A stretch of 64,000 bases of DNA from contig NC_045427.1 of NCBI RefSeq assembly GCF_902635505.1, positions 213,914,422 through 213,978,421 of the forward strand, in the 5' to 3' direction. Position numbers and translations under genes: made by a program. Under the pieces are notes generated by a model, which was given only the letters and a program-made list of their open reading frames with translations, had not been told where the DNA came from and ran no database searches. Below, piece after piece: positions 12,440-25,600 of this stretch (its first letter is position 1; every line of letters begins with the position of its first letter). The stretch is from Sarcophilus harrisii (taxonomy: Eukaryota; Chordata; Mammalia; Dasyuromorphia; Dasyuridae).

Positions 12440-14436
12440 GCAGCTATGATAAAAAAAACCTTCCATGAGCTTCCTCACAGGTTGAATCTGTACCCAGAGC
12501 TGTGAGGAATGCAGTTCATACATTTTTTTGGAGGCCTTTAGTGTTAAATCAACAGGACAACCACAAGGGTGGTATTAGCTCACAAAGACCAAACATTGCT
12601 ACACATACTTTAACAACACGGTGTGGACTATAGGATATCAAGGGCTCGATTACAGAGGATTATATAGAGATGAAGATAGCGTATATACCTTTGTACTTAT
12701 AACACATAAATAAGCTGTACCAAAATGACTAAGATTTCCTGAGGGAGAAGGAGTAATAGAGACTGATCTGTAACTATTCTTTTCAACAATATGTTGGTTT
12801 CTTTGGCTGATTTTTTCTCACCTGCTACAGCTTTGGTTGTGCCCAAAGAGTTAAAGTGGCAAAAGAAGGGAGTTTAAGGTTCTTATGCCGTAGAATGGGA
12901 AGAAAATGCTACTTAGTCTGAGGACTAATGGCTTGTGGAGACATCAATGGGGCCTTCTCTTTGCCTGATTTTGCTAACCAATCCCTTCCAATACCCAAAT
13001 TCCTAGCAAGCTAACTTGTACCTTAATATTCCTTCCAGATGGAATTAGAACCGAGGGACCATTGAAATGGTCCTTTTTTTTTTTTCCCTTTTATTGAAGG
13101 AGAGACAATTTTCATGGTCAATAATCTATCTACTAGTTTTGAAAGACTTCAAGGACCTTAATCAAATCATTGACCAATCATGACTTCAGAAAAATGTCAT
13201 GCTTCCCACCTCTTGTCATAGTATAAATTAGATAAATTAGAGTTACATAATGAAAAATACATTTTTAGATATTGCCAATGTGTGAAATTTTCATTTGACA
13301 ATTCTTATTTGTTACAAAGAAGAACTTTTATGGGAAGTTGTTAGGTAGTGTTAGTGATGGGAAAAAAGAAAAGAGAAAAATATCTGCTGGACCCCAGGTC
13401 CTCCTTTCTCAAGGAGTTTAGTATTTGGCTCACCATTTTCCTCTACTCTCCATTTCCTACACTAATAGTAACCAACCAGATCCCATTACCTCCTCCTTGT
13501 CTGCCTCCTAAAGGGATGGTCATACCCTAGACCTCCTATTACCCACAAGTATTCCATTGAAAACAATATTCCTCCATAATTTTTCATTCCTTCTCTCCCT
13601 ATATCTTACTTCTAACCCTAGTCATCCTTCTGACTTCCAGTTCTTTCCTTCCTCTCTCAGTATGCTTTTAGAGACTATTATTCCTGTTGTGACTTCATTT
13701 TTCTTGTTTTCCAATCAACCCTATAGTTAATTAGCTATATTTCCAAATTGTCCTTTAGTTTTTAGTTACTTGCTCCCTTTCCTATCACTGCCTCATGTTT
13801 TGTCAAACCCTAATCCTGGATTATTTCTACTATTCACTGCTTTAACTTCTTATCTGCTGCTGAACAGAGCAAAAAGAAATAACAAAATTGACCTGCCTAG
13901 CTCTACTTCAAATTTACCCAAACACAATTGAGCCTTCATTGCAGCAATGCTTTTATGACTCCCTAATTGATTTTCCCACTCCCCAAAGATTTTCTTTTCT
14001 TCTCTCTTCATACTTCTTCCACTTTTCTCTGCAACTCTGAAGACTTCAATTTTTATTTTACTGAGGGGGGAAAAAACTTTGCTATGAGCTCTTCCCTTCA
14101 TCACAAAATTCCTTGTCATCATCATTCCTCACTCTTTCCCTTTAGTCTAATAATGAAGTGGCTCTTCTCAACAATACCAGCTCCTTTACTTATACTTGAC
14201 CCCAGAATTCCCTCTTCTTATCCATCAAATTGGCCTCTCACTCATCCCCTCTATATAATCTTTAATTTCTCCCTCAACTATTTCTTCCTCCTGCCAAATG
14301 AATGTATATCTATGTCATACTTTAAAAGCTTTTACTAAATCTTTTCACCTCAAATTATATCTCTTTTCAGCTAAACTATATTCAATTGCTTTTACCTCCT
14401 CTCAAACTTCATGCAATCTGATTTTTGACTTATGAC
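12440..14436. other. Intergenic stretch with no gene seen
   Basis: Between GTF3C2 and the L1 at 14452. AT-rich, with only short open frames lacking recognisable domains. From about 13600 the sequence is pyrimidine-rich and looks like an old LINE or DNA transposon remnant that I cannot assign. Confidence 0.4.
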
Positions 14437-14451
14437 TAAAACTGCTCTTTT

Positions 14452-16297
14452 TTTTATTATTAGTATAGCTTTTTATCAACAAGATATATGTATAGGTAAA
14501 TTTTTCAGCACTGACCCTTGCAAAAACTTCTGTTCCTACTTTTCCCCTCTTTCCCCCCACCTCCTTCCCTAGATGGCAGGCAGTCCCATACATGTTAAAC
14601 ATGTTAAAGTATATGTTAAATACAATATAGATACACATATTTATACAGTTATCTTGTTGCACAAGAAAAATCGGATTTAGAAGGCAAAAATAACCTGGGA
14701 AGAAAAACAAAAATGCAAGCAAACAACAGAAAGAGTGGAAATATTATGTTGTGGTCCATACTCATTTCCCAGTGTTCTTTCTCTGGGTGTAGCTGGTTCT
14801 GTTCATTACAGATCAATTGGAACTAATTTGGATCCTCTCATTGTTGAAGAGAGCCATGTCCATCAGAATTGATCATCATGTAGTATTGTTTTTGAAGTAT
14901 ATAATGATCTCCTGGTTCTGCTTACTTCACTTAGCATCAGTTCACGTATGTCTATCCAAGCTTCTCTGTATTCATCCTGCTGGTCATTTCTTATAGCACA
15001 ATAATATTCCATAATATTTATTCAGCCATTTTCCAATTAATGGGCATCCATTCAATTTCCAGTTTCTAGCCACTACGAAAAGGGCTGCTACAAACATTTT
15101 TGCACATATAGGTCCCGTTCCCTTCTTTAGTATCTCTTTGGGATATAAGCCCAGTAGTAACACTGCTGGATCAAAGGGTATGCACAGTTTGATAACTTTT
15201 TTGAAAATAGTTCCAAGCTGCTCTCCAGAATGGTTGGATCCATTCACAAATCCATAACAATGCATCAGTGTTCTAGTTTTCCCACATCCCCTCCAACATT
15301 CAAAATTATCTTTTCCTGTCATCTTAGCCAATCTGAGAGGTGTGTAGTAGTATCTCAGAGTTGTCTAAATTTGCATTTCTCTGATCAATAATGATTTGAA
15401 CATCTTTTCATATAAGTAGACATAGTTTCAATTTCATCATCTGAAAATTGTTCCTATCCTTTGACCATTTATCAATTGGAGAATGGTTTGATTTCTTATA
15501 AATTAGAATCTATTCTCTATATATTTTAGAAATGAGGCCTTTATCAGAACCTTTAACTAAAAATTTTTCCCAGTTTATTGCCTCCCTTCTAATCTTGTCT
15601 GCATTAGTTTGTACAAAAGCTTTTTAATTTGATATAATCAAAATTTTCTATTTTGTGATCAATAATGATCTCTAATTCTTTGGTCACAAATTCCTTCCTA
15701 CTCCACAGGTCTCAGAGGTAAACTAGCCTATGTTTTTCTAATTTATTTATAATCTCATTCTTTATGCCTAAATCATGAACCCATTTTGATCTTCTTGGTG
15801 TATGGTGTATGTAAGTGTGGATCAATGCCTAGTTTCTGCCATACTAATTTCAAATTTTCCCAGCAGTTTTTGTCAAATAGTGAATTCTTATCCCAAAAGC
15901 TGGGGTCTTTGGATTTGTCAAACACTAGAGTATTTGTTATTTACTATTTTGTCCTGTGAACTTAACCAATTCCACTGAACAACTAGTCTATTTCTTAGCC
16001 AATACCAAATGATTTTGGTGACCGTTGCTTTATAATACAGTTTTAGATCAGGTACAGCTACGCCACCTTCATTTGATTTTTTTTTTCATTGGTTCCCTTG
16101 AAATTCTTGATCTTTTGTTCTTCCAGATGAATTTTGTTGTTATTTTTTCTAGGGCAGTAAAATAGTTTCTTGGGAGTCTGATTGGCATAGCACTAAATAA
16201 ATAGATTAGGTAGTATTGGTCATCTTTATTATATTTGCTCAACTTATCCAAGAGCACTTGATATTTTTCCAGTTGTTTAAATCTGACTTTATTTGTG
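14452..16297 (-). mobile_element. 5'-truncated L1 with target-site duplication
   Basis: Minus-strand L1 of about 1.85 kb holding the 3' UTR and the last part of ORF2. Recognisable ORF2 pieces are PIRLPRNYFTALEKITTKFI near 16140-16200, CWRGCGKTRTLMHC near 15270-15310 and CAKMFVAALFVVARNWKLNG near 15045-15105, all aligning with the C-terminal third of mammalian L1 ORF2p. A 15-bp duplication TAAAACTGCTCTTTT flanks it at 14437-14451 and 16298-16312. ORF2 is interrupted several times, so it is dead. Confidence 0.9.
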
Positions 16298-16369
16298 TAA
16301 AACTGCTCTTTTCAAAGATATGTCTGAAATGCCATTTCTAATGGTCTATTTAGCTTTTTATTTTTTCAA

Positions 16370-17595
16370 TGTATTTTTAATACACATTACTTTATGATTC
16401 ATTTTGGGAAAGAAAAATCACCAAGAGGGAAAAACCATGAGAGAAAAAAATAACAGGAAAAATAAGTGAACATAGCAAGTGTTGATTTACAAACATTCAG
16501 TCTACTTAGTTCCTTTTCTGGAGACAATGGTGTTTTCTGTCCAAAGTCCATTGGAATTGCTTTGGATGACTGAACCACTGAGAAGAACCAAGTCTTTTGT
16601 AGTTGATCACACATTCTTGCTGTTACTATATACAGTGTATTCCTGATTCTAGTTGTTTCTCTCAACATCAGTTCATATAAATCTTTTCAGACCTTTCTAA
16701 GAGCAATTTGTTCATTTTTTATAGAACAATAATATTCCATTATTTCCATATACCACTATTTAGTCATTCCCCAAGTGACGAGCATCTACTCATTTCCCAA
16801 TTATTTGCTACAACAAAAAGAGCTGCTACAAATATTTTGGCACGTGTGGGCCCTTTTCTTTTCTTTGTTTCCTTGGGATACAGACCCAGTAAGGGCACTA
16901 CTGAGTCAAAGGGTATACACAGTTTCATAGCCTTTCAGGCATAGTTCCAGATTGCACTCCAGAATGATTAGCTCAGTTCACAACTCCACCAACAATGCAT
17001 CAATGTCCCAGTTTTCCCTCATGCCCTCCAACATTTGTCATTATCTTTTCCTGTCATCTTAGCCAATCTGAGTGGTGTGAGGTAGTATCTCAGAGTTGCT
17101 TTAATTTGCGTTTCTCTAATCAATAGTTATTTAGAACATTTTTTTCATGTAACTATAGCTGGCTTTAATTTCATGATTTGAAAATTGTTCATATCTATTG
17201 ATTATTTATCAATTGGGGAGTAACTTGAATTCTTATAAAATTGACACAGTTCTTTAAATATTTTAGAAATGAGACCTTTATCAGAAACACTGGCTATAAA
17301 GATTTTTTTCCCAGCTTTGTATTTCCCTTTTAATCTTGTTTCTGTTGGTTTTGTTTGTGCAAAAACTTTTTAATTAATCAAAGTTGTCCATTTTGCCTTT
17401 CATAATGTTTTCTAGTTCTTTGGTCATGAATTGCTCCCTTTTCCAAAGATCTGATAGGTAAATTATCCCTTCCTTTCCTAATTTGTGGTATAAATTAGTG
17501 GCATCATCCTTTATGTCCAAATCATGTACACATTTTGACCTTATTTTGGTATGGGGTGTGAGACATAGGTCTATGCTGAGTTTCTAATATTTTTC
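16370..17595 (-). mobile_element. Older L1 fragment, minus strand
   Basis: Runs through the same ORF2 C-terminal segment as its neighbour (for example gctgctacaaatattttggc near 16820-16842 and cctgtcatcttagccaatct near 17051-17070), but with a different, older 3' UTR at 16370-16690. It is more diverged than the 14452 copy and probably older. Confidence 0.75.
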
Positions 17596-18004
17596 TAATG
17601 GTCTTTTCTCAATCCCCATTCTACACCCACGAGAATCTCTAGCGTTTGCTACTGTTAATTCTTTTTTACTCTCCTGTCTGGGTTTTTGATACTATCTCCT
17701 GGTTCTGTCTCAAATTCCTTCACTAATTCATTGTATCACCCACCTCCCTTTCCCCCAGTTGTGGGTGTTGAATGGGAGCCTACCCATGGGAATAAGAGAA
17801 ATTTCATCATCTGAGCAGCTCTAATTCTTGAGAGGCTGAGATGGAAACCAGTTCTAAAGAACTACTGCTTTGGCTGCAATAAAGCAGGTGGGAAACTTGT
17901 TGCAGAGAGGCGTCTGCCAGTAACAGTGCTAGCTCCCACGGAAATCATTCTCCAGTCTAATGCATGATCCCTCATGCAGCTGTTCCCTGAAAGGGAGATT
18001 TCTG

Positions 18005-18215
18005 TTATTCAGTCATGTTTGACTTTCTGGCCCCACTGGAGTTTTTCTTCTCTAGCTCACTTTACAGATGAAGAATTGCAGCACATGTCTTCAGCGTCTT
18101 GCCCGGTGCCACACAGTTAGTACTCATCGGAGGCTGGAATTTCAGCTCAGGAAGGTCAGTCCTGCTGGATCACGGCCCTTACTCTATGCACGGCACCACC
18201 TGGCTGCCCCGGGCT
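18005..18215 (-). repeat. tRNA-derived marsupial SINE
   Basis: Ends with the inverse of the tRNA-like head (cacctggctgcccc). It contains CATGTTTGACTTTCTGGCCC and GCTCACTTTACAGATGA, typical of WSINE1/MAR1-type elements, on the minus strand. Confidence 0.75.
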
Positions 18216-18977
18216 GAGGAAAGGGGAACTGAACAGCTTTTTAGGACTGAGCTCCCATGGTGACCCAAGTTCCCTTTGGAAAGTTTTACCGCGAAGAAAT
18301 CCCTGCAGTGGTGTGAGGGTAAGGGGGGCGCGCAGGAAAAGTCACGGGGCCCGGAGGCCGAAAGGCCCGCCGGGGTTAAGGAGTGCGAGCTGGGGTGATA
18401 TTTTTCCCCTCTCTGGGCCTTGGTTTCCTCTTCTACAAAATGGGGATAAAGGTAACTCCATTAGTGACCAAGGACACCTCCATTCCTCATCCGGGGTTCA
18501 TCTGGGCCTAAGTTTAACCAGAAGGCCGGAATCAAAAGCTTCTCGGGCAGCTCCTGCCCGTCCAGGAGGATACTTGGGGGTTCGCAGCGTGGCCCTGGGG
18601 CCTGGAGAAGTGGGCGTGGCCTCGGGGTCCGGGACCGGGCCGTGCTCTTGACCCATCCCACTCCCGAGAGGGCCAGAGAAGGCCCGGGGCTCCGGGGAGG
18701 AGCTTTCTCCCAGGCGGATGGGGCGGACCTTGCATCGGAAGTCTTGCGTGGATGAGCCGGGAGCGCACTCCCGAATTGGGGCTTTAATTGAGGTGAGTCG
18801 TTCGGTTCCGTGTTTCTCCGTTTTTCCGTGATGCGTCCCGCGCGCACGCGCATCCATGCGCTTGACGTCACCCCCATTGAGCGCGTGGACGCGGAATGTT
18901 TGTTTTCCTCGGGTCCTGCTCTTCCCTGGTGAAACCCCCCGGATCGGGCTGGGCTGCAGAGGCGCGGTCTGGGTCTC

Positions 18978-19090
18978 GCCTCTGCCACCGGCTCGCTTTG
19001 TGACCTCGAACAAATCTCTCAACCTCCTTGAGCCTCAGTTTCCCCATCTGTATAATGAAAGGGATCGATTCCGTGAAATCTGAAGTCCCA
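18978..19090 (+). repeat. MIR core in MPV17 promoter region
   Basis: Contains GAGCCTCAGTTTCCCCATCT then GTATAATG, preceded by TTTGTGACCTCGAACAAATC, the usual MIR core order. It is GC-enriched relative to other MIRs in the window. Confidence 0.65.
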
Positions 19091-19469
19091 GATTTCAGTC
19101 CAGTCCCCAAAGTCCAGTCCCGCTCTAAGGCCTTCCTAGCTCCAAGAGTTACGGGGGGAGAGGCCTGTTCCCTGCCAGAAAGCTAAAAGGGGCCCCTCGT
19201 AGGCCTGGCCCCATCACTTGGTGCAAAGCGAGCGCCTCTCCCTTGCTCCTCACCCTTGCAGAACAAGGCAGGCGCTCCGTGCGTGTTGTGGGTTACATCT
19301 CCCAGACCCTGCAGTCCGGGGGCGCCCACGAGAAGCCTCCTTAGTGCACGAGAGACTGCCCGAAGAGGAGGGTGGGTTTCCTGGTGGGGGTTAGGGGGCC
19401 TCTGGTCCCGCGGGAGGAGGGAGCGCAGGGAGGGACCCAGAAGGCATCTTACTTCCCTAGGAAGAATGT

Positions 19470-19560
19470 CGGATTTGGAGTCAGGACCCGAGCCCAAATC
19501 TCAGCTCTCCAGCTTGCTAACTGTGAGCCTTTGTTTTCTCGTCTGTAAAATGGCAGCCCA
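19470..19560 (+). repeat. MIR core just upstream of MPV17 start exon
   Basis: Reads GATTTGGAGTCAGGACCCGA then CTCGTCTGTAAAATGG, a MIR/THER core in sense orientation that ends about 45 nt before the exon with the MPV17 ATG. Confidence 0.6.
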
Positions 19561-19602
19561 TTCCATGCTAAAGCTATGCTCCCGGACCCACTGTCCCGAC
19601 AG

Positions 19603-19677
19603 GAGGCATGATTCTCTGGCGGGCATACCAGCAAGCACTGGCTGCTCACCCATGGAAGGTGCAGATTATCACGGCTG
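19603..19677 (+). CDS. MPV17: MPV17 start exon
   Basis: ATG at 19608 five nt after a likely acceptor (CCCGACAG at 19595-19602). It encodes 23 codons plus one base, then GTGAGT. The same 70-nt coding length is known for the human exon. It sits only about 50 bp from the left LTR of the intronic ERV. Confidence 0.9.
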
Positions 19678-22600
19678 GTGAGTAGTTCCTGGAACCGGGA
19701 GGAAGTTTGGTGCATCCTTGGGGAGTGTTAGGAATGCGAAAGGAGTCCAAGACCCCCCCAAAATGAGGAAAAGTCTCCCAGCGAGAACATCCTTGCCCCC
19801 CAAGGCTTGCCTCCCCATCCTTGGGGAGAAACTCACCTGTTATAGAAGAGAGAGAGCTTGTTTTTATGAACCAAACCCCTCCCATGTACCACCCAGTCTC
19901 CTCTCAGTTGTTCCCAATTGGGTAATATTCTGCTAGTTCCCAGCACCTCCCTCCGCCTTCTTCATGCCCTCCTAGATATGTTCCCCTCCCTTCATCATGC
20001 ATCCTATGTATAAAGATGGTGAAAACCCCTCCTACATGGTGCGATCGGTCCCCATTTGCCTTTGCCAGGTCATTGACCCCGACTAGTTTGAGCCAGATAG
20101 GGATCTGTGGTAAGTCTGTGGTTGAAAAGGATACATGGAATCCACCTGTTAAGTAACTTTGTTAATTACTTTTTAAATTCTAGCTCTCTGTGCAAAACAA
20201 ACCGTGGTGTTACCTCATTTTGGGGATTGTCTATCACAATTTCCCCCTCCTTTTAACACAAATTTGATTTCCACATTTTATTATTATTCATGGTCTCAAA
20301 TTTCCTCAACTTCACTTCACATTCCTCATTCTATGGTGAATTATAAGTTTCCTTAGATATCCTCCTCATATTCCAGACCCTTGTACTTTTACCCCAAATA
20401 GTGTCACCTTACTTATTGGTGTTTCAATCAATCTTTGTACTAATCCCCTTACAGTACAGGGTAAAATACAATACCAAACTCCTATGAGTATCCCAGCTGC
20501 CACTATTAGGGAGCTTAGAATGGACACTGCTGTTTCTTTCTGTTTTGCAAACCATAACTCCAGCCACATTGTGATGGGGTTCTCTATTTCTGAATTCTCA
20601 GCTAACTCTTTGGCTAATGCAGTTAAGCCCTGGAATGCTTTCGAAATGGTTCCACCAGGAGCCGTTTTGTTTGGGATGAAATTACAGCATACTCCTGGTA
20701 GCATTTTACATGCACCAACTTGTTTGGCTAGAATCATGTCTAATGCTAACCTAGTTTCCCAAGCCATTCTCTGGTTGCCTCCAATTGACTGGTTATACCC
20801 TTAACTGTATCTCTTGTATAGTTAATGAACCCTTGTTGATTATAGTAGATATTCTTATTGATGGTTGATCAATAAAAAAGGGAAGATTCAAATCCTGCTA
20901 TTTAACTCCTAGCTTTGAACATGTGATACTACAGTAGCACCCAAATAGATTCTGTCATCAGATGAACTGTGGGAGCTTTCAATCTGCTTTTTCCATCTCT
21001 TACTCCCTTGACCTTCCTCATCTGTGTCAGGGTTCTGCTAGGGTGAATGGGATAGCCAATTGTACCATTGCACAGGTACCTGCCCAGGAGAGTAGAAGAG
21101 TTGGTTGTAGTGTTATTCTCCCACAGAACCACCATAAATCTTCCCTGGGGCTTGTCATTTTTGAGAAGTTGTCACCCTTGACCATAGTCACATTCCACTG
21201 CTGGGTGCAAAGGGCCATTCTGCCTAGGTCCCAAAATCCTTCTCCCTCTCTTGGAAGCCAGGCAGAGTGATTGCTGATCTCAGAGAGAATGGTGGGAATA
21301 TCTTTAGTGGCATCTTTTTTGACTGGTGGAAACAGGAGGGAGAGTGGGGTACACTTTTTTGCAGTGCTGTTGGAGAACAGCCATACTATGCACTTAAAGT
21401 CAGCCTGGTGACCCTTCCAGCTCTAAAGGAAATAGTCTGCTTGAAGCTTAACAGTCACTTATTCAGGCTTCTAAAGAGTGTATTTCACCTGTTCCATCCA
21501 AGTACTAGTATCCCCATATTCTGTCTCTAGTTCTACTATCTTTCTTCGTCTTTTATTTCTTCTATCTTAACCCTTTTTTTTTTGAATAGTACATTTGACT
21601 TTTAATTACAAAACTCACAAGAAGTCTCAAAAATCAAATAATATAAATAAATCATAAAGGATTCAAAAAGGTTAAACTGTTTACATTCATACATGGGAAA
21701 ATGATACCTGGAACTTCTAAAAACTTTTTCATTATTAGGGTAGTTAGAAGGGCTTTCTTAAATAATAAAAAACAAAACAAAACAAAAAAAAAACATGGGT
21801 ATGAGTTGATTAAGATTGAATACTTATTTTTTTTTATTATTATAATAACTTTTTATTGACAGAACCCATGCCAGGGTAATTTTTTACATTATCCCTTGCA
21901 CTCACTTCTGTTCCAATTTTTCCCCTCCACCCCCTCCCCTAGATGGCAAGCAGTCCTATATATGTTGAATATGTCGCAGTATATCCTAGATACAATATAT
22001 GTGTACAGAACCATACAGTTCTCTTGTTGCACAGGAAGAATTGGATTCAGAAGGTAAAAATAACCCGGGAAGAAAAACAAAAATGTCAACAGTTTACATT
22101 CATTTCCCAGTGTTCTTTCTTTGGGTATAGCTGCTTCTTAACTCTTTTGGGGTCATTTGTGGAAGTGTCTTTTACATTTGGCATTTCTCCAGTTGGTGGT
22201 TTCCTGGACCCAGGGAAGTACATGGTCTGGTTTCCAGATTTGGAATGGGTTAGGATTGAGCACCAGAACCCTAAATCTACCCATGGGATCCTTCCTCCTA
22301 ACATCCATTCCCATTCCAAAGGTCCTGTTCATACTTCTATCTGCCCTTTTGATTGTGATATATATATGGGATTGCACTCTAGTTCTCACACTTGGGCTGT
22401 CATACCCCTAAAGGTTGTTATCTTTTAATTCCTGTTGACGGCCCTTTATGATAGTCTTGAATCCAACCCCTATACTGGGTGATCCACTATACATCATCCC
22501 AAACTGGGCAAGGGAAGGCCACTATATTCCACATCTGGAGTTTCAGCTGGTTTCTTGTTCACACAAAATTTTTTATGCTCACCTCTTAGCCTCCTTTGGT

Positions 22601-25600
22601 TATCAATGTCCCCACATTCAATTATATGTGGGGGCATTTGTGGGGGGATCCCTGGTTTTCACCAAATTAACTCGTATCTTAATCTTATTTGGAGAGCCCT
22701 CTCCCAGAGTATACCAACCATTACCACAAACGCTATCCTCTTCCTTTAATTCAGCCAAGGATTTACCTTGCACCCTCACACAATCCCTAGACTCCAGATG
22801 ATGATGAACCCCAACCACATTTTGAGTTTGAACAGAGAGGAAGGCATAAAAATATAATCCTACAGAGTCCAACCATCGATATACTAACCCAAGTCAGTCC
22901 CTTAGGTCTAGTCATTCTGAGGACTTGTAGCCTTCCTTCTGCACACAGAATTGCCCACAAAATACTCCTCAGTTCACAGGAGTACAAGTCCTGAGACTAT
23001 GACTCCCCAGCCTTTATCCCACAGTAGGTCCAGCTTTCTGGAGGATCAGTTTCAATAGGGAATCACCTGGCTGGACAGTCCACTCCTTCTGCTTCACGCT
23101 TTACTCTTTACTCTGGTGAAATGAGTCCAACGTGCTTCAAAGTCTGGTCTGTTTTCTGTAGTCAGGAGTATCTAGCAGGGACTGTCCCAGCTGGATTGCA
23201 GCTTTGCCTCCTTCCAGGGTTTAATCAGCACCCAGTCTTCCACTTGGAAGGATTGTACAGCAGACTCCAAGGACAGGCTTTGGTCGAGTAGTCCTTTGCG
23301 TCTAAGATTTGAAACGATACCATGCAGGGCCTCATTCTTGGTCTCTGACCCTCTTAACCCAAATAGCATCTCATATGGTTATCCCTGTATCCTCCCCAAG
23401 AGCCATATGGATTCTCATTAAGACAAGGGGTGACCATTTGATCCAAGGAAGTCTGGGTTCAGTGATCAGTTTGGTCATATTTCTTAAGTGTTTGACGCAT
23501 CCTTTGTACTTTCCCTGAGAAGGATGGATGCCGTGAAGTACGGAGCTGCCATTCCACTTGTAAAGCCCTCGTGGTCTTTTGCAGCATATTTGAAGTGAAG
23601 TGAATCTTATTGTCCGAATCCTTTCCTTTCCACCAGCCCATTTGCTCTATCCTCTTCACTCCACTCAAAGTGGCAGAGCTGGGAATAAGCCTCCACCCAT
23701 CCTATCAGATGATCTGGTTACCAGCAGGTATTTCACTCTCCCTATTGCGGGATCTCAGTAAAGTTTATTTGAACACTTTCAAAGGGGCAAAGCCCCGGCT
23801 CGCTGCCTCCTTGTCATGACCTTTCAGTTCACCTTCTGGCACACTGGGCATCATTCAGTGACCTTTTTGGCTCTTGTAGATAGCCCCATGCACTCATCAT
23901 CTCATCCTGGCTATCCCTTTCCTCAGCATTTTCAAACCAAATCTTCCCTCATCCCTCATCCCTACCATTACCTCTCTCATCTGCCCCTCTTCTGTCTGAG
24001 AAAACACTGGTAGAATCTTGAAAAGGGGAATTCAGGTGCTGCCAACATTCTATCCTCCTCTTAGTTTGCCGCCTGCTTTGCCACTCATCTGCCAAATGGT
24101 TTCCCATGGCTTCAGGACCCCTCTGATGTCCCCTCATGTGTACTATTGCCATTTCTGTTGGCCCTAATAGATTTTCCAACACTTGTTTAGCTAATTCCCC
24201 ATGTGTCAGTTCTTTCCTCTTACCAGCCATTAGTCATCTTTCTTCCCAATTTTTTCCAAAAGTATGCACTACCACATAAGCATATTTTGAATCAGTATAA
24301 ATTGTCCCTTATTTCTTACTATCTTCAGGGCATGATTTAATGCAGTTTGTGCTAATCAGTCTTTTGGAAGGACTCTTGCTTTAAGAGTTAATCTATTCTT
24401 CCCATCCACTACTGCCTGTCCAATGCACCTTTTTCCATTAATCACACAGAACAATTCATCAGTAAACTATCTTTCCCCCCTCTCCCAAGATTATGTCCCT
24501 CAAATCTGGTCCTATTTTGATTTGATAATCCACTACATCTAAGCAATTGTGTTCTAATGTTTGATTAGGATCTCCTCTATTTAGGAAGGCAGCTGGATTA
24601 ACCACATTGTCTACTATTAGCAACTCTTCTCCATCTGTATTGGCTTGTATTTCAAAATTGGTAAGCCACCTCCTTGCTTTCTGATGTACTTACTATGAGA
24701 TGATGAGTACTTACTATGAGAGCTCTCGCAAATGTCAATTCCTACTCTCTTCTACTAACAGGGCCAAGGCCGCTACTGCTTGGGTACCCTTAGGCCATCC
24801 CTGAGACACTGGGTCCAGCAGCTGGGACAGGAATGCCACAGGCTGCCGTTGTCCAGCCCATGATTGAATCAGCATCCCCAAACCCTATCCTTTTCCACTG
24901 TGGCAGATATATGAAATGGTTTGTGGATAAGCTAGTGCTCTTCCAACTGTCTTTTCTCCCCCACTGTCTTTATCCAATTATTCTTCTCCCAGCTTCTTGT
25001 ATAAATCTTTGGTCAATTGAGCACGTGAGTTGATTCATAACTGGCAATATCCTACTAAACTCCAAAATTTCCTCAGTTCCCTCTTTGTTTTTTGGCTTTG
25101 ATAATTTCAGTGTTCCCCTTACTCCCTCTGGGTTAATCTTCCTTTTTCCCTCACTAATTTAGTGTCCCAAGTACTTCATTGTAGAGGGCTATAACTATTG
25201 AATTCAATGCACTGAGGTCAGGATTGCCAAGCCCTTAAGGCTAACTACTGATTGGACAATACTCTGTGGGCATATGCTTGGACAATGGCCCTTCCCACTA
25301 TCCGTTCTGGCTCAATGATTGGTGTATAGAGGATTATAGGAGGGACTAGGGGATGGAGAAAAACTAGCCAGGGACACACTCTCGGTGGTAGATGAGGGGG
25401 AAGGCAGTCGCAGAGATTCTGCTTCCATCCTGTTCAATCCTGTGTCTGGGGCCCAAGAATAAAGATTAAGGACTTTTGCTTATCCTGACTCCAGCTGATT
25501 CTGGGGTATCCTGGTTACTAGCACGGCCATTTTCCGTGCTACTGGCTGGCTCACATCCATTTTCACGAACTACAACTTCTCCTTTGATATCCTTAATCAC

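Larger units (their letters stand above)
18300..19560 (+). promoter_or_regulatory. MPV17: MPV17 promoter region (CpG-rich)
   Basis: CpG-dense region upstream of the first coding exon. A perfect CRE palindrome TGACGTCA lies at 18863-18870, an ETS-like CGGAAGT at about 18736, and a ZNF143-like TTACATCTCCCAGACCCTGC at about 19290-19310. A strong donor at 18793 (TTGAG then GTGAGT) may end noncoding exon 1; another candidate donor is near 19371. Three MIR-like cores are embedded here. Which start is used cannot be decided from sequence. Confidence 0.5.
20300..23050 (-). pseudogene. ERV env region (fossil)
   Basis: Minus-strand remnants of an envelope gene. The transmembrane part near 20366-20767 keeps the class hallmark CKMLPGVCC (C-X6-CC), followed by a hydrophobic membrane segment ([18 protein letters not shown]). 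The surface part shows motifs such as [14 protein letters not shown] and [15 protein letters not shown] near 21027-21150, as in class I envelopes. It is broken in several places and split by LINE pieces at about 21545-22137. Confidence 0.75.

Noticed and set aside
13850-14338. Open frames of 91 and 123 aa left of the first L1
   Set aside because: Pyrimidine-rich, low-complexity translations; probably an old repeat.
18461-19110. Overlapping 174-175 aa minus-strand frames in the MPV17 promoter region
   Set aside because: Arginine- and proline-rich shadow frames in a CpG island; they include MIR sequence.
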